DNA from: Streptomyces catenulae
GTDB taxonomy: Bacteria > Actinomycetota > Actinomycetes > Streptomycetales > Streptomycetaceae
Direction: 5' to 3'
NCBI RefSeq assembly: GCF_000718015.1
Contig: NZ_JODY01000012.1
Coordinates: forward strand, 1 to 64,000
Length of the DNA stretch: 64,000 nt
The position numbers were made by a program, and so were the translations under genes. Of this stretch, positions 43,522 to 53,073 are shown in pieces. The notes under the pieces are model-generated. The model was given only the letters and a program-made list of their open reading frames with translations. It did not search any database and had not been told where the DNA came from. Within the stretch, counting starts at the first letter, position 1; each line of letters opens with the position of its first letter.

Positions 43522-44487
43522 ATGAGCCACCCCCTCCCCGCCTCCTACCGCGACCAGCGGGCCTGGCGCGACCTCCAGCAGTTCCTGCCCGAGCGGCTGC
43601 GGCTGACCGACGCGACCGCGCCCGAGGAGGAGTTCTGGGACTGGCGCGGGCACCGCGTCCACCTCGACCGCTACCGCGACCCCGCCGCGAAGGCGAAGGT
43701 CGTCCTGCACCACGGGGTGGGCACCAACGGCCGTCAGATGTCGCTGATCCTGGGCGCCCCGCTCGCCGCCCGCGGCTTCGAGACCGTCGCCCTGGACAAC
43801 CTCGGCTACGGCCTCACCCGGGTCCGGCCCGGGACCACACCGTCGTACGACGACTGGGTCGATCTCGTCGTGGACTTCCTCGCCTTCGAGCAGTCCCGGG
43901 ACGACCGGCCGATCGTGCTGTACGGGCTGAGCGCGGGCGGCATGCTCACGTACCACGTCGCCGCGAAGGCGCCCCGCGGCACGCTGCGCGGCATCGTCGG
44001 GATGACCTTCCTCGACCAGCGTGACCGGCGGGTCCGCGCGCAGACCTCGCACGACCCGCTGACCGCACGCGTCGGCGCCCCGCTCATGGGCCTGCTCGCG
44101 AAGACCCCGGCGGCCGCGGTGCGGTACCCGATGAGCCTGGCCGGGAAGATGTCGGCGCTGGCCAACGACCGGGCGGCGATGAAGGTCTTCATGAAGGACC
44201 GCACCTCGGCCGCGAACCGGGTCGGCGTCCGCTTCCTCGACCGCTACCTCCACTACGCCCCCGCCGTCGAGCCGGAGGAGTTCGACGCCTGCCCGGTGCT
44301 GCTGACCCAGCCCGCCGAGGACCGCTGGAGCCCGCTCCACCTGAGCACGCCGCTGCTGTCCCGCATCACACGGGTCCCGGTGGACACCGTCCTGCTCGAC
44401 GGCGCCGGTCACTACCCGCTCGAAGAGCCGGGGCTGACGCAGATGCAGGACGCCATCGCGGACTTCGTCACGGAGCACACCGCCTGA
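43522..44487 (+). CDS. Alpha/beta hydrolase
   Basis: The 321-aa cytoplasmic hydrolase has VLHHGVGTNGR (oxyanion segment), nucleophile elbow YGLSAGGM (Ser), LLTQPAEDRW (Asp) and DGAGHYPLEEP (His), a complete triad. It follows the leaderless TetR gene by 32 bp with GAAAGG before its ATG, suggesting one operon. The substrate is not recognisable; lysophospholipase/esterase is the general class. Confidence 0.85.
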   Translation: MSHPLPASYRDQRAWRDLQQFLPERLRLTDATAPEEEFWDWRGHRVHLDRYRDPAAKAKVVLHHGVGTNGRQMSLILGAPLAARGFETVALDNLGYGLTRVRPGTTPSYDDWVDLVVDFLAFEQSRDDRPIVLYGLSAGGMLTYHVAAKAPRGTLRGIVGMTFLDQRDRRVRAQTSHDPLTARVGAPLMGLLAKTPAAAVRYPMSLAGKMSALANDRAAMKVFMKDRTSAANRVGVRFLDRYLHYAPAVEPEEFDACPVLLTQPAEDRWSPLHLSTPLLSRITRVPVDTVLLDGAGHYPLEEPGLTQMQDAIADFVTEHTA

Positions 44488-44550
44488 CGCCCCGGAGCCC
44501 GGAACCCCGGACTCCCGGCCCGTGACGGCCGCGGCGGGCACAATGGCGCC

Positions 44551-45348
44551 ATGCCGATACCCACCGTGGACGCCGTCCCCACCCGCGCCGAACTCGTCGA
44601 CCATCTCGTACGGACCCGGATCGCCGGTGACGTCGCCACGCCCCGGGAGAACAACCTCTCCCACTACCGCCGCCTCGCCAACGGTGACCGCCACTACTGG
44701 TTCGGGCTGGAGCTGGGCGACCGGTGGACGGACGAGCAGGACGTGCTGGCCGTGATGGCGGAGCGGTGCGGGGTGAACGACGATCCGCACCACCGCAGCG
44801 GGCAGGACACCATCGACCCCGAGCTGACGGTGGACGCGCTGGACCGGGCGGCGGCGGTGCTGCACAAGGCGGCCACCGGGCGGCAGCGGGTGCTGTTCGC
44901 CACCGGGCACCCGGGCGGACTGCTGGACGTCCACCGGGCCACCGCGGAGGCGCTGCGGGCCCACGGCTGCGAGATCGTCGTGGTGCCGGACGGGCTCCGG
45001 GCCGACGACGGCATGGTGTTCCAGTTCGGCGAGGTGGCGATGTTGGAGCGCGGGGCGACGCTCTGGCACACCCACTCCCCCGCGCCGATGGCCGCGGCCT
45101 TGGACGGGCTGGAGCGGGCCGGTCGCCCGCTGCCCGACCTGGTGATGGCCGACCACGGCTGGGCCGGGTGCGCCGCACAGCGCGGCATCGACGCGGTGGG
45201 CTTCGCCGACTGCAACGACCCGGCGCTCTTCCTCGCCGAGGCCGAGGGCACGCTGCGGGTCACCGTCCCGCTGGACGACCATGTGCGCAGCCCGCGCCAC
45301 TACGACCCGCTGACCGCCTACCTCCTCAACGCCGCCGGACTGCTCTGA
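44551..45348 (+). CDS. Conserved protein annotated in Streptomyces as phosphatase
   Basis: The 265-aa protein is conserved in Streptomyces and, from memory, often labelled phosphatase. I recognise no standard phosphatase signature. Visible features are ATGHPGGLLDVH, PDGLRADDGMVFQFGEVAML, HTHSPAPM, and MADHGWAGCAA, rich in His, Asp and Gly and suggestive of a nucleotide- or metal-binding alpha/beta fold. It lies 63 bp after the hydrolase on the same strand. Function is unproven. Confidence 0.7.
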   Translation: MPIPTVDAVPTRAELVDHLVRTRIAGDVATPRENNLSHYRRLANGDRHYWFGLELGDRWTDEQDVLAVMAERCGVNDDPHHRSGQDTIDPELTVDALDRAAAVLHKAATGRQRVLFATGHPGGLLDVHRATAEALRAHGCEIVVVPDGLRADDGMVFQFGEVAMLERGATLWHTHSPAPMAAALDGLERAGRPLPDLVMADHGWAGCAAQRGIDAVGFADCNDPALFLAEAEGTLRVTVPLDDHVRSPRHYDPLTAYLLNAAGLL

Positions 45349-45350
45349 AC

Positions 45351-45404
45351 GGCACCGGGCCGGGCGGCGGCACCGGGCCGGGCGGCGGCACCGGGCCGGG
45401 CGCC
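45351..45404. repeat. 18-bp tandem repeat, three copies
   Basis: The unit GGCACCGGGCCGGGCGGC occurs at 45351-45368 and 45369-45386, with a third, slightly changed copy at 45387-45404. It fills the gap between the convergent phosphatase-like and tesB genes. Confidence 0.85.
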
Positions 45405-45406
45405 CG

Positions 45407-46336
45407 TCACCGGCCGTGCGGTACCCGGATCACGCCCTCCTGGATGACGGAGACCACCAACTCCCCGTCGGCGGTGAAGATCCGGCCCCGGCCCAGCCCG
45501 CGGCCGCCCTGGGCGGTGGGCGACTCCTGGTCGTAGAGGAGCCAGTCGTCGGCGCGCAGCGGGCGGTGGAACCACATGGCGTGGTCCAGGCTGGCGCCGA
45601 CCACGTCGCCGACCGCCCAGCCGCCGCGGCCGTGCGCCAGCAGCACCGAGTCCAGCAGGGTCATGTCCGAGACATAGGTGACCAGGCAGATGTCGAGCAG
45701 CGGGCGGGCCGTCGGGGCGTCGTCGGCGGGGGCGCCGCAGCCGGTGGCGACCGGCAGGTGGTCCAGCGACCCGTTGGTGCGGAACCACACCTGGGAGCGG
45801 GGTTCGCGTGGCTCCCCCGGTGTCGCGTACGGGGGCGCGTCGACGTAGCGCAGGTCGATGGCGGCGCGGGCGCGCAGCAGCCGCCGGGTGACGTCCGGGT
45901 CGGCGAAGTGCCCGGCGTGGCGGGGCAGCGTCTCGGCGGCGGTCGGCAGCGACAGCGGGTCGGGCGCCTTCGGCATCGGCTCCTGGTGCTCCAGCCCCTC
46001 CTCGTGGACCTGGAAGGAGGCCGACAGATGGAAGATCGGCTGGCCGTGCTGGACGGCGACGACCCGGCGGGTGGTGAAGGAGCGGCCGTCGCGGATCCGG
46101 TCGACGGTGTAGACGATCGGTGCGCCCGGGTCGCCGGGCCGCAGGAAGTAGGCGTGCAGGGAGTGCGGGGGCCGGTCGGCGGGGACGGTGCGGCCCGCCG
46201 CGACCAGCGCCTGGGCGGCGACCTGTCCGCCGAAGACGCGGGGGACCAGCGAATCCCGGCTGGCGCCGCGGAAGATGTCCTGCTCGATCCGCTCCAGGTC
46301 GAGCAGGGTGAGCAGATCCTTGAGGGCGTCGTTCAC
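45407..46336 (-). CDS. tesB: Acyl-CoA thioesterase II
   Basis: The 309-aa protein is a double-hotdog TesB: N-terminal hotdog with FGGQVAAQALVAAGRTV and HSLHAYFLRPGDP, C-terminal hotdog with LDHAMWFHRPLRADDWLLYDQESPTAQGGRGLGRGRIF including the catalytic-region Asp, Gln and Ser/Thr. It hydrolyses acyl-CoA to the free acid and CoA. The start is GTG 46336. It lies downstream of the acyl-CoA dehydrogenase but is separated from it by a strong terminator. Confidence 0.93.
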   Translation of the reverse strand: MNDALKDLLTLLDLERIEQDIFRGASRDSLVPRVFGGQVAAQALVAAGRTVPADRPPHSLHAYFLRPGDPGAPIVYTVDRIRDGRSFTTRRVVAVQHGQPIFHLSASFQVHEEGLEHQEPMPKAPDPLSLPTAAETLPRHAGHFADPDVTRRLLRARAAIDLRYVDAPPYATPGEPREPRSQVWFRTNGSLDHLPVATGCGAPADDAPTARPLLDICLVTYVSDMTLLDSVLLAHGRGGWAVGDVVGASLDHAMWFHRPLRADDWLLYDQESPTAQGGRGLGRGRIFTADGELVVSVIQEGVIRVPHGR

Positions 46337-46366
46337 GGCATGCGGCGCTTTCGGTCGGGTGCGGTA

Positions 46367-46417
46367 CGGCGTACGGACCCGGTCCCCGGGGAGACCGGGT
46401 GCCGGGTCCGTACGCCG
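46367..46417 (-). terminator. Perfect 16-bp hairpin after acyl-CoA dehydrogenase
   Basis: CGGCGTACGGACCCGG (46367-46382) and CCGGGTCCGTACGCCG (46402-46417) flank a 19-base loop that is itself partly self-complementary. It lies 28 bases past the dehydrogenase stop and before tesB. Confidence 0.75.
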
Positions 46418-46445
46418 TCTCCAAGGTGCGCGGGAGGCGCCGCGG

Positions 46446-47603
46446 TCACAGGCCCATCGACTTGGCGATGATGGAGCGCATGACCTCGCTGGTGCCGCCG
46501 TAGATGCGGCTGACGCGGGTGTCGGCGTAGAGGCGGGAGATCGGGTACTCCTGCATGTAGCCGTAACCGCCGTGCAGCTGGAGGCACTTGTCGATGACGA
46601 CGGCGGCGCGCTCGGTGGTGAAGAGCTTGGCGGAGGCGGCGTCGGCGGCGGTCAGCTCCCCGGCGTCGTGCGCGTCGAGGGCGCGGTCGACGACCGCCTC
46701 CATCGCGTCGACCTCGGACTTGCAGTCGGCGAGGACGAACTTGGTGTTCTGGAAGGAGGCGACGGACTTGCCGAAGACCTCGCGCTGCTGCACGTACTCC
46801 TTGGCGAACCGCACCGCCGCCGCGGCCTGGGCGTAGGCGCCGACGGCGATGCCCAGGCGCTCCTGCGGGAGGTTCTGGCCGAGGTAGGAGAAGGCCCTGC
46901 CCTCCTCGCCGAGGCGGTCGGCGACGGGCACCTTGACGTCGGTGAAGGAGAGTTCGGCGGTGTCGGAGGTCTTCAGGCCGAGCTTGTCGAGCTTGCGGCC
47001 GACGGCGTAGCCCTCGGAGGTGGTGTCGACGACGAGGAGGGTGATACCGGCGCGGCGGTCCTCGGGCGTCGGGGGCGCGGTGCGGGCGCAGACGATGACG
47101 CGGTCGGCGAGGACGCCGCCGGTGATGAAGGTCTTGGCGCCGTTGAGGACGTAGTGGCTGCCGTCGGCGGAGAGCTTGGCGGTGGTCTTCATCCCGGCCA
47201 GGTCGGAGCCGGTGCCGGGCTCGGTCATGGCGATGGCGGTCATCATGTCGCCGGAGACGAACGGCGGCAGCCAGCGCCGCTTCTGCTCCTCGGTGGCGTA
47301 CGCGAGGAGGTAGGGCAGGCAGAGCGCGGTGTGGACGCTGGAGCCGCCGAAGCTGACACCGGCGCGGGCGCACTCCTCGGTGATCACGGCGTTGAACTTG
47401 AAGCTGGTCTCCCCGGCGCCGCCGTACTCCTCGGGGACCTCGATCCCGAAGACGCCCAGCTCACCGAGTTTGCGGTAGAAGTCGCGGGGGGCGGCTCCGG
47501 CCTCGATCCACCGGTCGTAGACCGGTACGACCTCGGCCTCGATGAAGGCGCGGATCGTCTCGCGGAACGCCTCGTGGTCCTCGTTGAACACTGTGCGACG
47601 CAC
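46446..47603 (-). CDS. Acyl-CoA dehydrogenase
   Basis: The 385-aa flavoenzyme has AMTEPGTGSDLAGM (FAD/substrate loop), FITGG, QREVFGKSV and LQLHGGYGYMQEYPISRLYADTRVSRIYGGTSEVMR. The residue aligned to Glu376 of medium-chain dehydrogenase is Gly (IYGGTSE), so the base must come from another helix, as known for isovaleryl- and long-chain enzymes. This suits a branched or long acyl substrate. The start is GTG 47603. The TetR gene upstream on the same strand and the divergent leucine-catabolism operon suggest shared regulation. Confidence 0.92.
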   Translation of the reverse strand: MRRTVFNEDHEAFRETIRAFIEAEVVPVYDRWIEAGAAPRDFYRKLGELGVFGIEVPEEYGGAGETSFKFNAVITEECARAGVSFGGSSVHTALCLPYLLAYATEEQKRRWLPPFVSGDMMTAIAMTEPGTGSDLAGMKTTAKLSADGSHYVLNGAKTFITGGVLADRVIVCARTAPPTPEDRRAGITLLVVDTTSEGYAVGRKLDKLGLKTSDTAELSFTDVKVPVADRLGEEGRAFSYLGQNLPQERLGIAVGAYAQAAAAVRFAKEYVQQREVFGKSVASFQNTKFVLADCKSEVDAMEAVVDRALDAHDAGELTAADAASAKLFTTERAAVVIDKCLQLHGGYGYMQEYPISRLYADTRVSRIYGGTSEVMRSIIAKSMGL

Positions 47604-47682
47604 GGCCGCCTCCTCCGGATCGCTACCTAAGCGCTTGCTCAGCGAAAGCTACCGGCCGGTTTGCACCCTGTCCAGAGAGGGG

Positions 47683-48330
47683 TCACGCTCCGGACGCAGG
47701 CGCGGCACCGCCCGCCCCACCGGCCTCTTCGGCACCGTCCGCCATCGCGCCGAACGCCCCGAGCGCCAGCCGCCGCAGCAGGTGGGCCATGTCGGTGCGG
47801 CCCGGCAGCGCGCCGGGGCGGCCCAGGTGCGGGGTGGAGTTGAGCAGGCCGAAGACCGCGTGCACGGCGGCGCGCGCCTCCGCCTCGGACGGCTCCGGGT
47901 GCACCTCGCGGACGACCGTCACCCACAGCTCGACATACTCGCGCTGGAGGCGCCGCACCCGCTTGCGGTCGGCCTCGCGCAGCCGGTCCAGCTCCCGGTC
48001 GTGGACGGTGATCAGCGGGCGGTCGTCCAGCGCGAAGTCGATATGGCCGTCGATCAGCGCGTCCAGCACCGCCCCGGGGCTCTCGCCGCCCTCGGCGATC
48101 CGCATCCGGCCGCCGTCCAGCAGCCGCTCGCTGATGCCGACCAGCAGTTCGGCGAGCATCGCGTCCTTGCCCGCGAAGTGGCGGTAGAGCCCGGGGCCGG
48201 AGATACCGACCGCGGCCCCTATCTCGTCGACGCCGACGCCGTGGAAGCCGCGCTCGGCGAAGAGCCGGGCCGCCTCCTTGAGGATCTGCTCGCGGCGGCT
48301 GGTCGGGGCGGGGGCGGGCGCATTACTCAT
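47683..48330 (-). CDS. TetR-family repressor of the acyl-CoA degradation locus, probably leaderless
   Basis: The 215-aa protein has a TetR HTH (RLFAERGFHGVGVDEIGAAVGISGPGLYRHFAGKDAML) and a helical ligand domain. It sits between the acyl-CoA dehydrogenase and the divergent carboxylase operon. A -10 TACAAT (48338-48343, minus strand) lies 7 bases before ATG 48330 and no Shine-Dalgarno exists, so the transcript is predicted leaderless. Two matching operators lie just upstream. The likely ligand is an acyl-CoA of the pathway, by analogy with other TetR regulators of this kind. Confidence 0.9.
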   Translation of the reverse strand: MSNAPAPAPTSRREQILKEAARLFAERGFHGVGVDEIGAAVGISGPGLYRHFAGKDAMLAELLVGISERLLDGGRMRIAEGGESPGAVLDALIDGHIDFALDDRPLITVHDRELDRLREADRKRVRRLQREYVELWVTVVREVHPEPSEAEARAAVHAVFGLLNSTPHLGRPGALPGRTDMAHLLRRLALGAFGAMADGAEEAGGAGGAAPASGA

Positions 48331-48337
48331 GGACGCA

Positions 48338-48343
48338 ATTGTA
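48338..48343 (-). promoter_or_regulatory. -10 box of leaderless tetR
   Basis: TACAAT on the minus strand, 7 bases before ATG. The best -35 (TTAACG, 18 bp upstream) lies inside the first operator, so repressor binding would shut off its own gene. Confidence 0.5.
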
Positions 48344-48370
48344 GACAGTCGGGTTAGTGGTCGTTAACCT
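48342..48370 (+). promoter_or_regulatory. Promoter of the carboxylase (leucine catabolism) operon
   Basis: TAGACA (48342-48347), 17 bp, TAACCT (48365-48370): five of six -35 bases and a perfect TANNNT. It overlaps the first operator and is followed by the second, ideal for repression. Confidence 0.6.
48353..48368. promoter_or_regulatory. TetR operator 1
   Basis: GTTAGTGGTCGTTAAC, a near-palindrome overlapping the -10 of the carboxylase operon and the -35 of tetR. Confidence 0.6.
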
Positions 48371-48382
48371 GAACGGAGCGAC

Positions 48383-48398
48383 GTTAACGGCCATTAAC
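48383..48398. promoter_or_regulatory. TetR operator 2
   Basis: GTTAACGGCCATTAAC shares 12 of 16 bases with operator 1 and starts exactly 30 bp later, close to three helical turns, so both sites face the same side of the DNA. Confidence 0.6.
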
Positions 48399-48453
48399 CG
48401 CACCTCCGTCCCGGCGGACGGACCGCGGCGACCGAACAAGGGAGCGCGTACTG

Positions 48454-50085
48454 ATGGAGCAGGCACCGGTGCTGGGGAGCGCCGCCGACCCGGCGTCCGA
48501 CTCCTGGCGGGCCAACGAGGCCGCGCACCGCGCGCTCACCGCCGAGCTGCGGGAGAAGCTGGCGGCGGCCCGGCTGGGCGGCGGCGAGCGCGCCCGGGCC
48601 CGGCACACCGCCCGCGGCAAGCTGCTGCCCCGGGAGCGGGTCGACACCCTGCTGGACCCCGGCTCACCGTTCCTGGAGATCGCGCCGCTGGCCGCCGACG
48701 GGATGTACGACGGCGCCGCACCGGCCGCCGGGGTGATCGCCGGGATCGGCCGGGTCTCCGGCCGCGAGACGCTGATCGTCGCCAACGACGCCACCGTCAA
48801 GGGCGGCACGTACTACCCGATGACGGTCAAGAAGCATCTGCGGGCGCAGGAGATCGCGCTGGAGAACCGGCTGCCGTGCCTGTACCTCGTCGACTCCGGC
48901 GGCGCGTTCCTGCCGATGCAGGACGAGGTCTTCCCCGACCGCGAGCACTTCGGGCGGATCTTCTACAACCAGGCGCGGATGTCCGGCGCCGGGATCCCGC
49001 AGATCGCCGCGGTCCTCGGCTCCTGCACCGCCGGCGGCGCCTACGTCCCGGCGATGAGCGACGAGGCGGTGATCGTGCGGAACCAGGGCACGATCTTCCT
49101 CGGCGGCCCGCCGCTGGTGAAGGCGGCCACCGGTGAGGTCGTCACCGCCGAGGAGCTGGGCGGCGGCGAGGTGCACGCCAAGACCTCCGGCGTCACCGAC
49201 CATCTCGCCGAGGACGACGCGCACGCCCTGCGGATCGTCCGCACCCTCGTCGGCACGCTCGGCGACCGCCCGCCGCTGCCCTGGTCGGTGCGGCCGGTCG
49301 AGGAGCCGAAGGCCGATCCGGCCGGGCTGTACGGCATGGTGCCCACCGACTCCCGGACGCCCTACGACGTACGCGAGGTCATCGCCCGGCTCGTCGACGG
49401 TTCGCGGTTCGCGGAGTTCAAGGCGGAGTACGGGCAGACGCTGGTCACCGGCTTCGCCCGGCTGCACGGGCACCCGGTCGGGATCGTCGCCAACAACGGC
49501 ATCCTCTTCTCCGAGTCCGCCCAGAAGGGCGCCCACTTCATCGAGCTGTGCGACCAGCGCGGCATCCCGCTGGTCTTCCTCCAGAACATCTCCGGCTTCA
49601 TGGTCGGGCGGCAGTACGAGGCCGGGGGCATCGCCAAGCACGGCGCCAAGATGGTCACCGCCGTCGCCTGCACCCGGGTGCCCAAGCTGACCGTCGTCAT
49701 CGGCGGTTCGTACGGCGCCGGGAACTACTCGATGTGCGGGCGGGCCTACTCGCCGCGCTTCCTGTGGATGTGGCCGAACGCCAAGATCTCGGTGATGGGC
49801 GGCGAGCAGGCCGCCTCGGTCCTCGCGACCGTCAAGCGCGATCAGCTGGCGGGGCGCGGCGAGGAGTGGAGCGCGGAGGCCGAGGACGCCTTCAAGGACC
49901 CGATCCGCGCGCAGTACGAGACCCAGGGCAACGCCTACTACGCGAGCGCCCGGCTGTGGGACGACGGCGTCATCGACCCGCTGGAGACCCGCCAGGTGCT
50001 GGGGCTGGCGCTGACCGCCTGCGCCAATGCCCCGCTGCCCGCCCGGGACGCCGCGGCGCCCGGCTACGGCGTCTTCCGGATGTGA
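48454..50085 (+). CDS. accD1: Acyl-CoA carboxylase beta subunit (carboxyltransferase), methylcrotonyl-CoA type
   Basis: The 543-aa carboxyltransferase has [86 protein letters not shown] and [16 protein letters not shown], all typical of the methylcrotonyl-CoA carboxylase group and less like propionyl-CoA carboxylase. It transfers carboxyl from biotin to 3-methylcrotonyl-CoA in leucine degradation. First gene of the operon, behind GGGAG. Confidence 0.92.
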   Translation: MEQAPVLGSAADPASDSWRANEAAHRALTAELREKLAAARLGGGERARARHTARGKLLPRERVDTLLDPGSPFLEIAPLAADGMYDGAAPAAGVIAGIGRVSGRETLIVANDATVKGGTYYPMTVKKHLRAQEIALENRLPCLYLVDSGGAFLPMQDEVFPDREHFGRIFYNQARMSGAGIPQIAAVLGSCTAGGAYVPAMSDEAVIVRNQGTIFLGGPPLVKAATGEVVTAEELGGGEVHAKTSGVTDHLAEDDAHALRIVRTLVGTLGDRPPLPWSVRPVEEPKADPAGLYGMVPTDSRTPYDVREVIARLVDGSRFAEFKAEYGQTLVTGFARLHGHPVGIVANNGILFSESAQKGAHFIELCDQRGIPLVFLQNISGFMVGRQYEAGGIAKHGAKMVTAVACTRVPKLTVVIGGSYGAGNYSMCGRAYSPRFLWMWPNAKISVMGGEQAASVLATVKRDQLAGRGEEWSAEAEDAFKDPIRAQYETQGNAYYASARLWDDGVIDPLETRQVLGLALTACANAPLPARDAAAPGYGVFRM

Positions 50086-50120
50086 GCGACGTGCCGCACA
50101 CGAGAGGGACTTCGAAGGCC

Positions 50121-52130
50121 ATGCCCACCACCATGTTCGACACCGTGCTGGTCGCCAACCGCGGCGAGATCGCGGTCCGCGTCATCCGCACCCTGCGCGC
50201 CCTCGGCATCCGTTCCGTCGCCGTCTTCAGCGACGCGGACGCCGGGGCCCGGCACGTCCGGGAGGCCGACACCGCCGTCCGGATCGGCCCCGCGCCCGCC
50301 GCCGAGAGCTATCTCTCCGCCGAACGGCTGCTGGAGGCGGCGGCCCGCACCGGCGCGCAGGCGGTCCACCCCGGCTACGGCTTCCTCGCCGAGAACGCCG
50401 CGTTCGCCGCCGCCTGCGCCGACGCCGGGCTGGTCTTCCTCGGCCCGTCCGCCGCCGCCATCGAGCTGATGGGCGACAAGATCCGCGCCAAGGAGACGGT
50501 CCGGGCGGCCGGGGTGCCGGTCGTCCCCGGCTCCTCCGGCAGCGGGCTGACCGACGCGGAACTTGCCGCCGCCGCCCGCGAGATCGGCATGCCCGTACTG
50601 CTCAAGCCGTCGGCGGGCGGCGGCGGCAAGGGGATGCGGCTGGTACGGGACGCCGCGCTGCTCGACGAGGAGATCGCCGCCGCCCGCCGCGAGGCCCGCG
50701 GCTCCTTCGGGGACGACACGCTGCTGGTCGAGCGGTGGATCGACCGGCCCCGGCACATCGAGATCCAGATCCTCGCCGACGCCCACGGCAACGTCGTCCA
50801 CCTCGGCGAGCGCGAGTGCTCCCTCCAGCGGCGCCACCAGAAGGTGATCGAGGAGGCGCCGTCGGTGCTGCTGGACGAGGCGACCCGCGCCGCGATGGGC
50901 GAGGCGGCGGTCCGCGCGGCCCGCTCCTGCGGCTACCGCGGCGCCGGGACCGTCGAGTTCATCGTCCCCGGCAAGGACCCCTCGGCCCACTACTTCATGG
51001 AGATGAACACCCGCCTCCAGGTCGAGCACCCGGTCACCGAGCTGACCGTGAGCATCGGCCAGGAGCGCGGCCTCGACCTCGTCGCCTGGCAGCTGCGCAT
51101 CGCCGCGGGCGAGGAACTCCCCTTCACCCAGGACGACATCGGCTTCGCCGGGCACGCCGTCGAGGCCCGGATCTGCGCCGAGGACCCGGCCCGCGACTTC
51201 CTGCCCACCGGCGGCACCGTCCACCTGCTGCGCGAGCCCCAGGGCGGCCCGGTCCGCACCGACTCCGGCCTCCTCCAGGACGCAGAGGTCGGCAGCCGGT
51301 ACGACCCGATGCTCTCCAAGGTCATCGCGTACGGCCCGGACCGGGCGACGGCGCTGCGCACCCTGCGGGCCGCGCTCGCGGAGACCGTCACGCTCGGGGT
51401 CACCACCAACGCCGGGTTCCTGCGGCGGCTGCTGGCCCACCCGGACGTGGTCTCCGGCGAGCTGGACACCGGACTGGTCGAGCGGGACGCCGCCACGCTG
51501 CTGCCGGACGGGGTGCCGGACGAGGTGTACGCGGCGGCCGCGGCGGTCCGGCAGGCGGCGCTGGAGCCGACGGCGGACGGCGGCTGGCGCGACCCGTTCG
51601 GCGTACCGAACGGCTTCCGGCCGGGCGGTGCGGCGGCGCCGGTGCGGCACTGGCTCAAGCTGCCCGGGCGGGAGCCGGTCGCCCGGGACGTGGCGCCCGG
51701 CACGGGCGGCGCCGAGGTGACGGCGGACACCGTGCGGGTCACCGTCGACGGTGTGGTGCACACCTTCCACCGCGCGGGCGACTGGCTGGGCCGCGAGGGC
51801 GACTCCTGGCACGTCACCGACCACGACCCGGTGGCGGCGGCGCTGCTCGGCGCGGCCGGTGGGCACGGCGCCGACGCGCTGACCGCGCCGATGCCCGGCA
51901 CCGTCACCGTCGTCAAGGTCGCCGTCGGCGAGGAGGTGCGGGCGGGCCAGGGGCTGCTGGTGGTCGAGGCGATGAAGATGGAGCACGTCATCGCCGCGCC
52001 GCACGCCGGGACCGTCACCGCGCTGGACGTCACCCCCGGCGCAACCGTCGCCATGGACCAGGTGCTGGCCGTGGTCGACCCGCACGACGAGGAGCCCCCG
52101 GCCGACGGCGAGGAGGAGCAGACGCGATGA
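50121..52130 (+). CDS. Acyl-CoA carboxylase alpha subunit (biotin carboxylase + biotin carrier)
   Basis: The 669-aa protein has a biotin carboxylase domain ([19 protein letters not shown]-grasp [25 protein letters not shown]) and a C-terminal carrier domain with VVEAMKMEH, where Lys619 is biotinylated. Together with the beta subunit 35 bp upstream it forms methylcrotonyl-CoA carboxylase. I chose ATG 50121 (a second ATG is 11 bases further on, out of frame). Its stop overlaps the next start as ATGA. Confidence 0.93.
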   Translation: MPTTMFDTVLVANRGEIAVRVIRTLRALGIRSVAVFSDADAGARHVREADTAVRIGPAPAAESYLSAERLLEAAARTGAQAVHPGYGFLAENAAFAAACADAGLVFLGPSAAAIELMGDKIRAKETVRAAGVPVVPGSSGSGLTDAELAAAAREIGMPVLLKPSAGGGGKGMRLVRDAALLDEEIAAARREARGSFGDDTLLVERWIDRPRHIEIQILADAHGNVVHLGERECSLQRRHQKVIEEAPSVLLDEATRAAMGEAAVRAARSCGYRGAGTVEFIVPGKDPSAHYFMEMNTRLQVEHPVTELTVSIGQERGLDLVAWQLRIAAGEELPFTQDDIGFAGHAVEARICAEDPARDFLPTGGTVHLLREPQGGPVRTDSGLLQDAEVGSRYDPMLSKVIAYGPDRATALRTLRAALAETVTLGVTTNAGFLRRLLAHPDVVSGELDTGLVERDAATLLPDGVPDEVYAAAAAVRQAALEPTADGGWRDPFGVPNGFRPGGAAAPVRHWLKLPGREPVARDVAPGTGGAEVTADTVRVTVDGVVHTFHRAGDWLGREGDSWHVTDHDPVAAALLGAAGGHGADALTAPMPGTVTVVKVAVGEEVRAGQGLLVVEAMKMEHVIAAPHAGTVTALDVTPGATVAMDQVLAVVDPHDEEPPADGEEEQTR

Positions 52131-53068
52131 CCGCTTCCGGACTTCCCATGACGGTGTCCGCGCAGGGACTGCCCGCGCGCGTACGGATCCACGAGGTCGG
52201 CGCCCGCGACGGCCTGCAGAACGAGAAGACGGTGGTGCCGACCGAGGTCAAGGCGGAGTTCGTGCACCGGCTGGCCGCCGCCGGGCTGCCCGTCGTCGAG
52301 GCGACCAGCTTCGTCCACCCGCGCTGGGTGCCGCAGCTCGCCGACGCCGAGGAGCTGTTCGGCAGGCTCGGCGATCTGGACGCGGCGATGCTGCCGGTGC
52401 TGGTCCCCAACGACCGCGGGCTGGACCGGGCGCTGGCGCTCGGCGCCCGGTCGGTCGCGGTCTTCGCCAGCGCCACCGAGTCGTTCGCCCAGGCCAACCT
52501 CAACCGCACCGTCGACGAGGCGCTGGCGATGTTCGCGCCGGTCGTGGCGCGGTCCAAGGAGGCCGGGGTGCGGGTCCGCGGCTATCTGTCGATGTGCTTC
52601 GGCGACCCCTGGGAGGGCCCGGTGCCGCTCCCGCAGGTGGTGCGGGTCTGCCGGGCGCTGCTCGACATGGGGTGCGACGAGCTCAGCCTGGGCGACACCA
52701 TCGGCGTCGCCACCCCCGGCCACGTCCGGGCGCTGCTGACCGCCCTGAACGGCGCGGACGTGCCGACCGACCGGATCGGCGTGCACTTCCACGACACCTA
52801 CGGACAGGCGCTGGCCAACACCCTGGCGGCGCTGGAGCACGGCGTCACCACCGTGGACGCCTCGGCGGGCGGCCTCGGCGGCTGCCCGTACGCGAAGTCC
52901 GCCACCGGCAACCTCGCCACCGAGGACCTCGTGTGGATGCTGCACGGCCTCGGCATCGACACCGGCGTCGACCTCACCGCCCTCACCGCCACCAGCGTGT
53001 GGATGGCCGAAGCCCTCGGACGGCCGAGCCCGTCCCGTACCGTCCGCGCCCTCTCCCACAAGGAGTGA
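52127..53068 (+). CDS. Hydroxymethylglutaryl-CoA lyase
   Basis: The 313-aa TIM-barrel enzyme splits HMG-CoA into acetyl-CoA and acetoacetate, ending leucine degradation. Signatures: [11 protein letters not shown] (residues 23-33, catalytic Arg and metal Asp), [26 protein letters not shown] (metal His) and [14 protein letters not shown] with the catalytic Cys. ATG 52127 overlaps the carboxylase stop (ATGA). Confidence 0.93.
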   Translation: MTASGLPMTVSAQGLPARVRIHEVGARDGLQNEKTVVPTEVKAEFVHRLAAAGLPVVEATSFVHPRWVPQLADAEELFGRLGDLDAAMLPVLVPNDRGLDRALALGARSVAVFASATESFAQANLNRTVDEALAMFAPVVARSKEAGVRVRGYLSMCFGDPWEGPVPLPQVVRVCRALLDMGCDELSLGDTIGVATPGHVRALLTALNGADVPTDRIGVHFHDTYGQALANTLAALEHGVTTVDASAGGLGGCPYAKSATGNLATEDLVWMLHGLGIDTGVDLTALTATSVWMAEALGRPSPSRTVRALSHKE

Positions 53069-53073
53069 CACCC

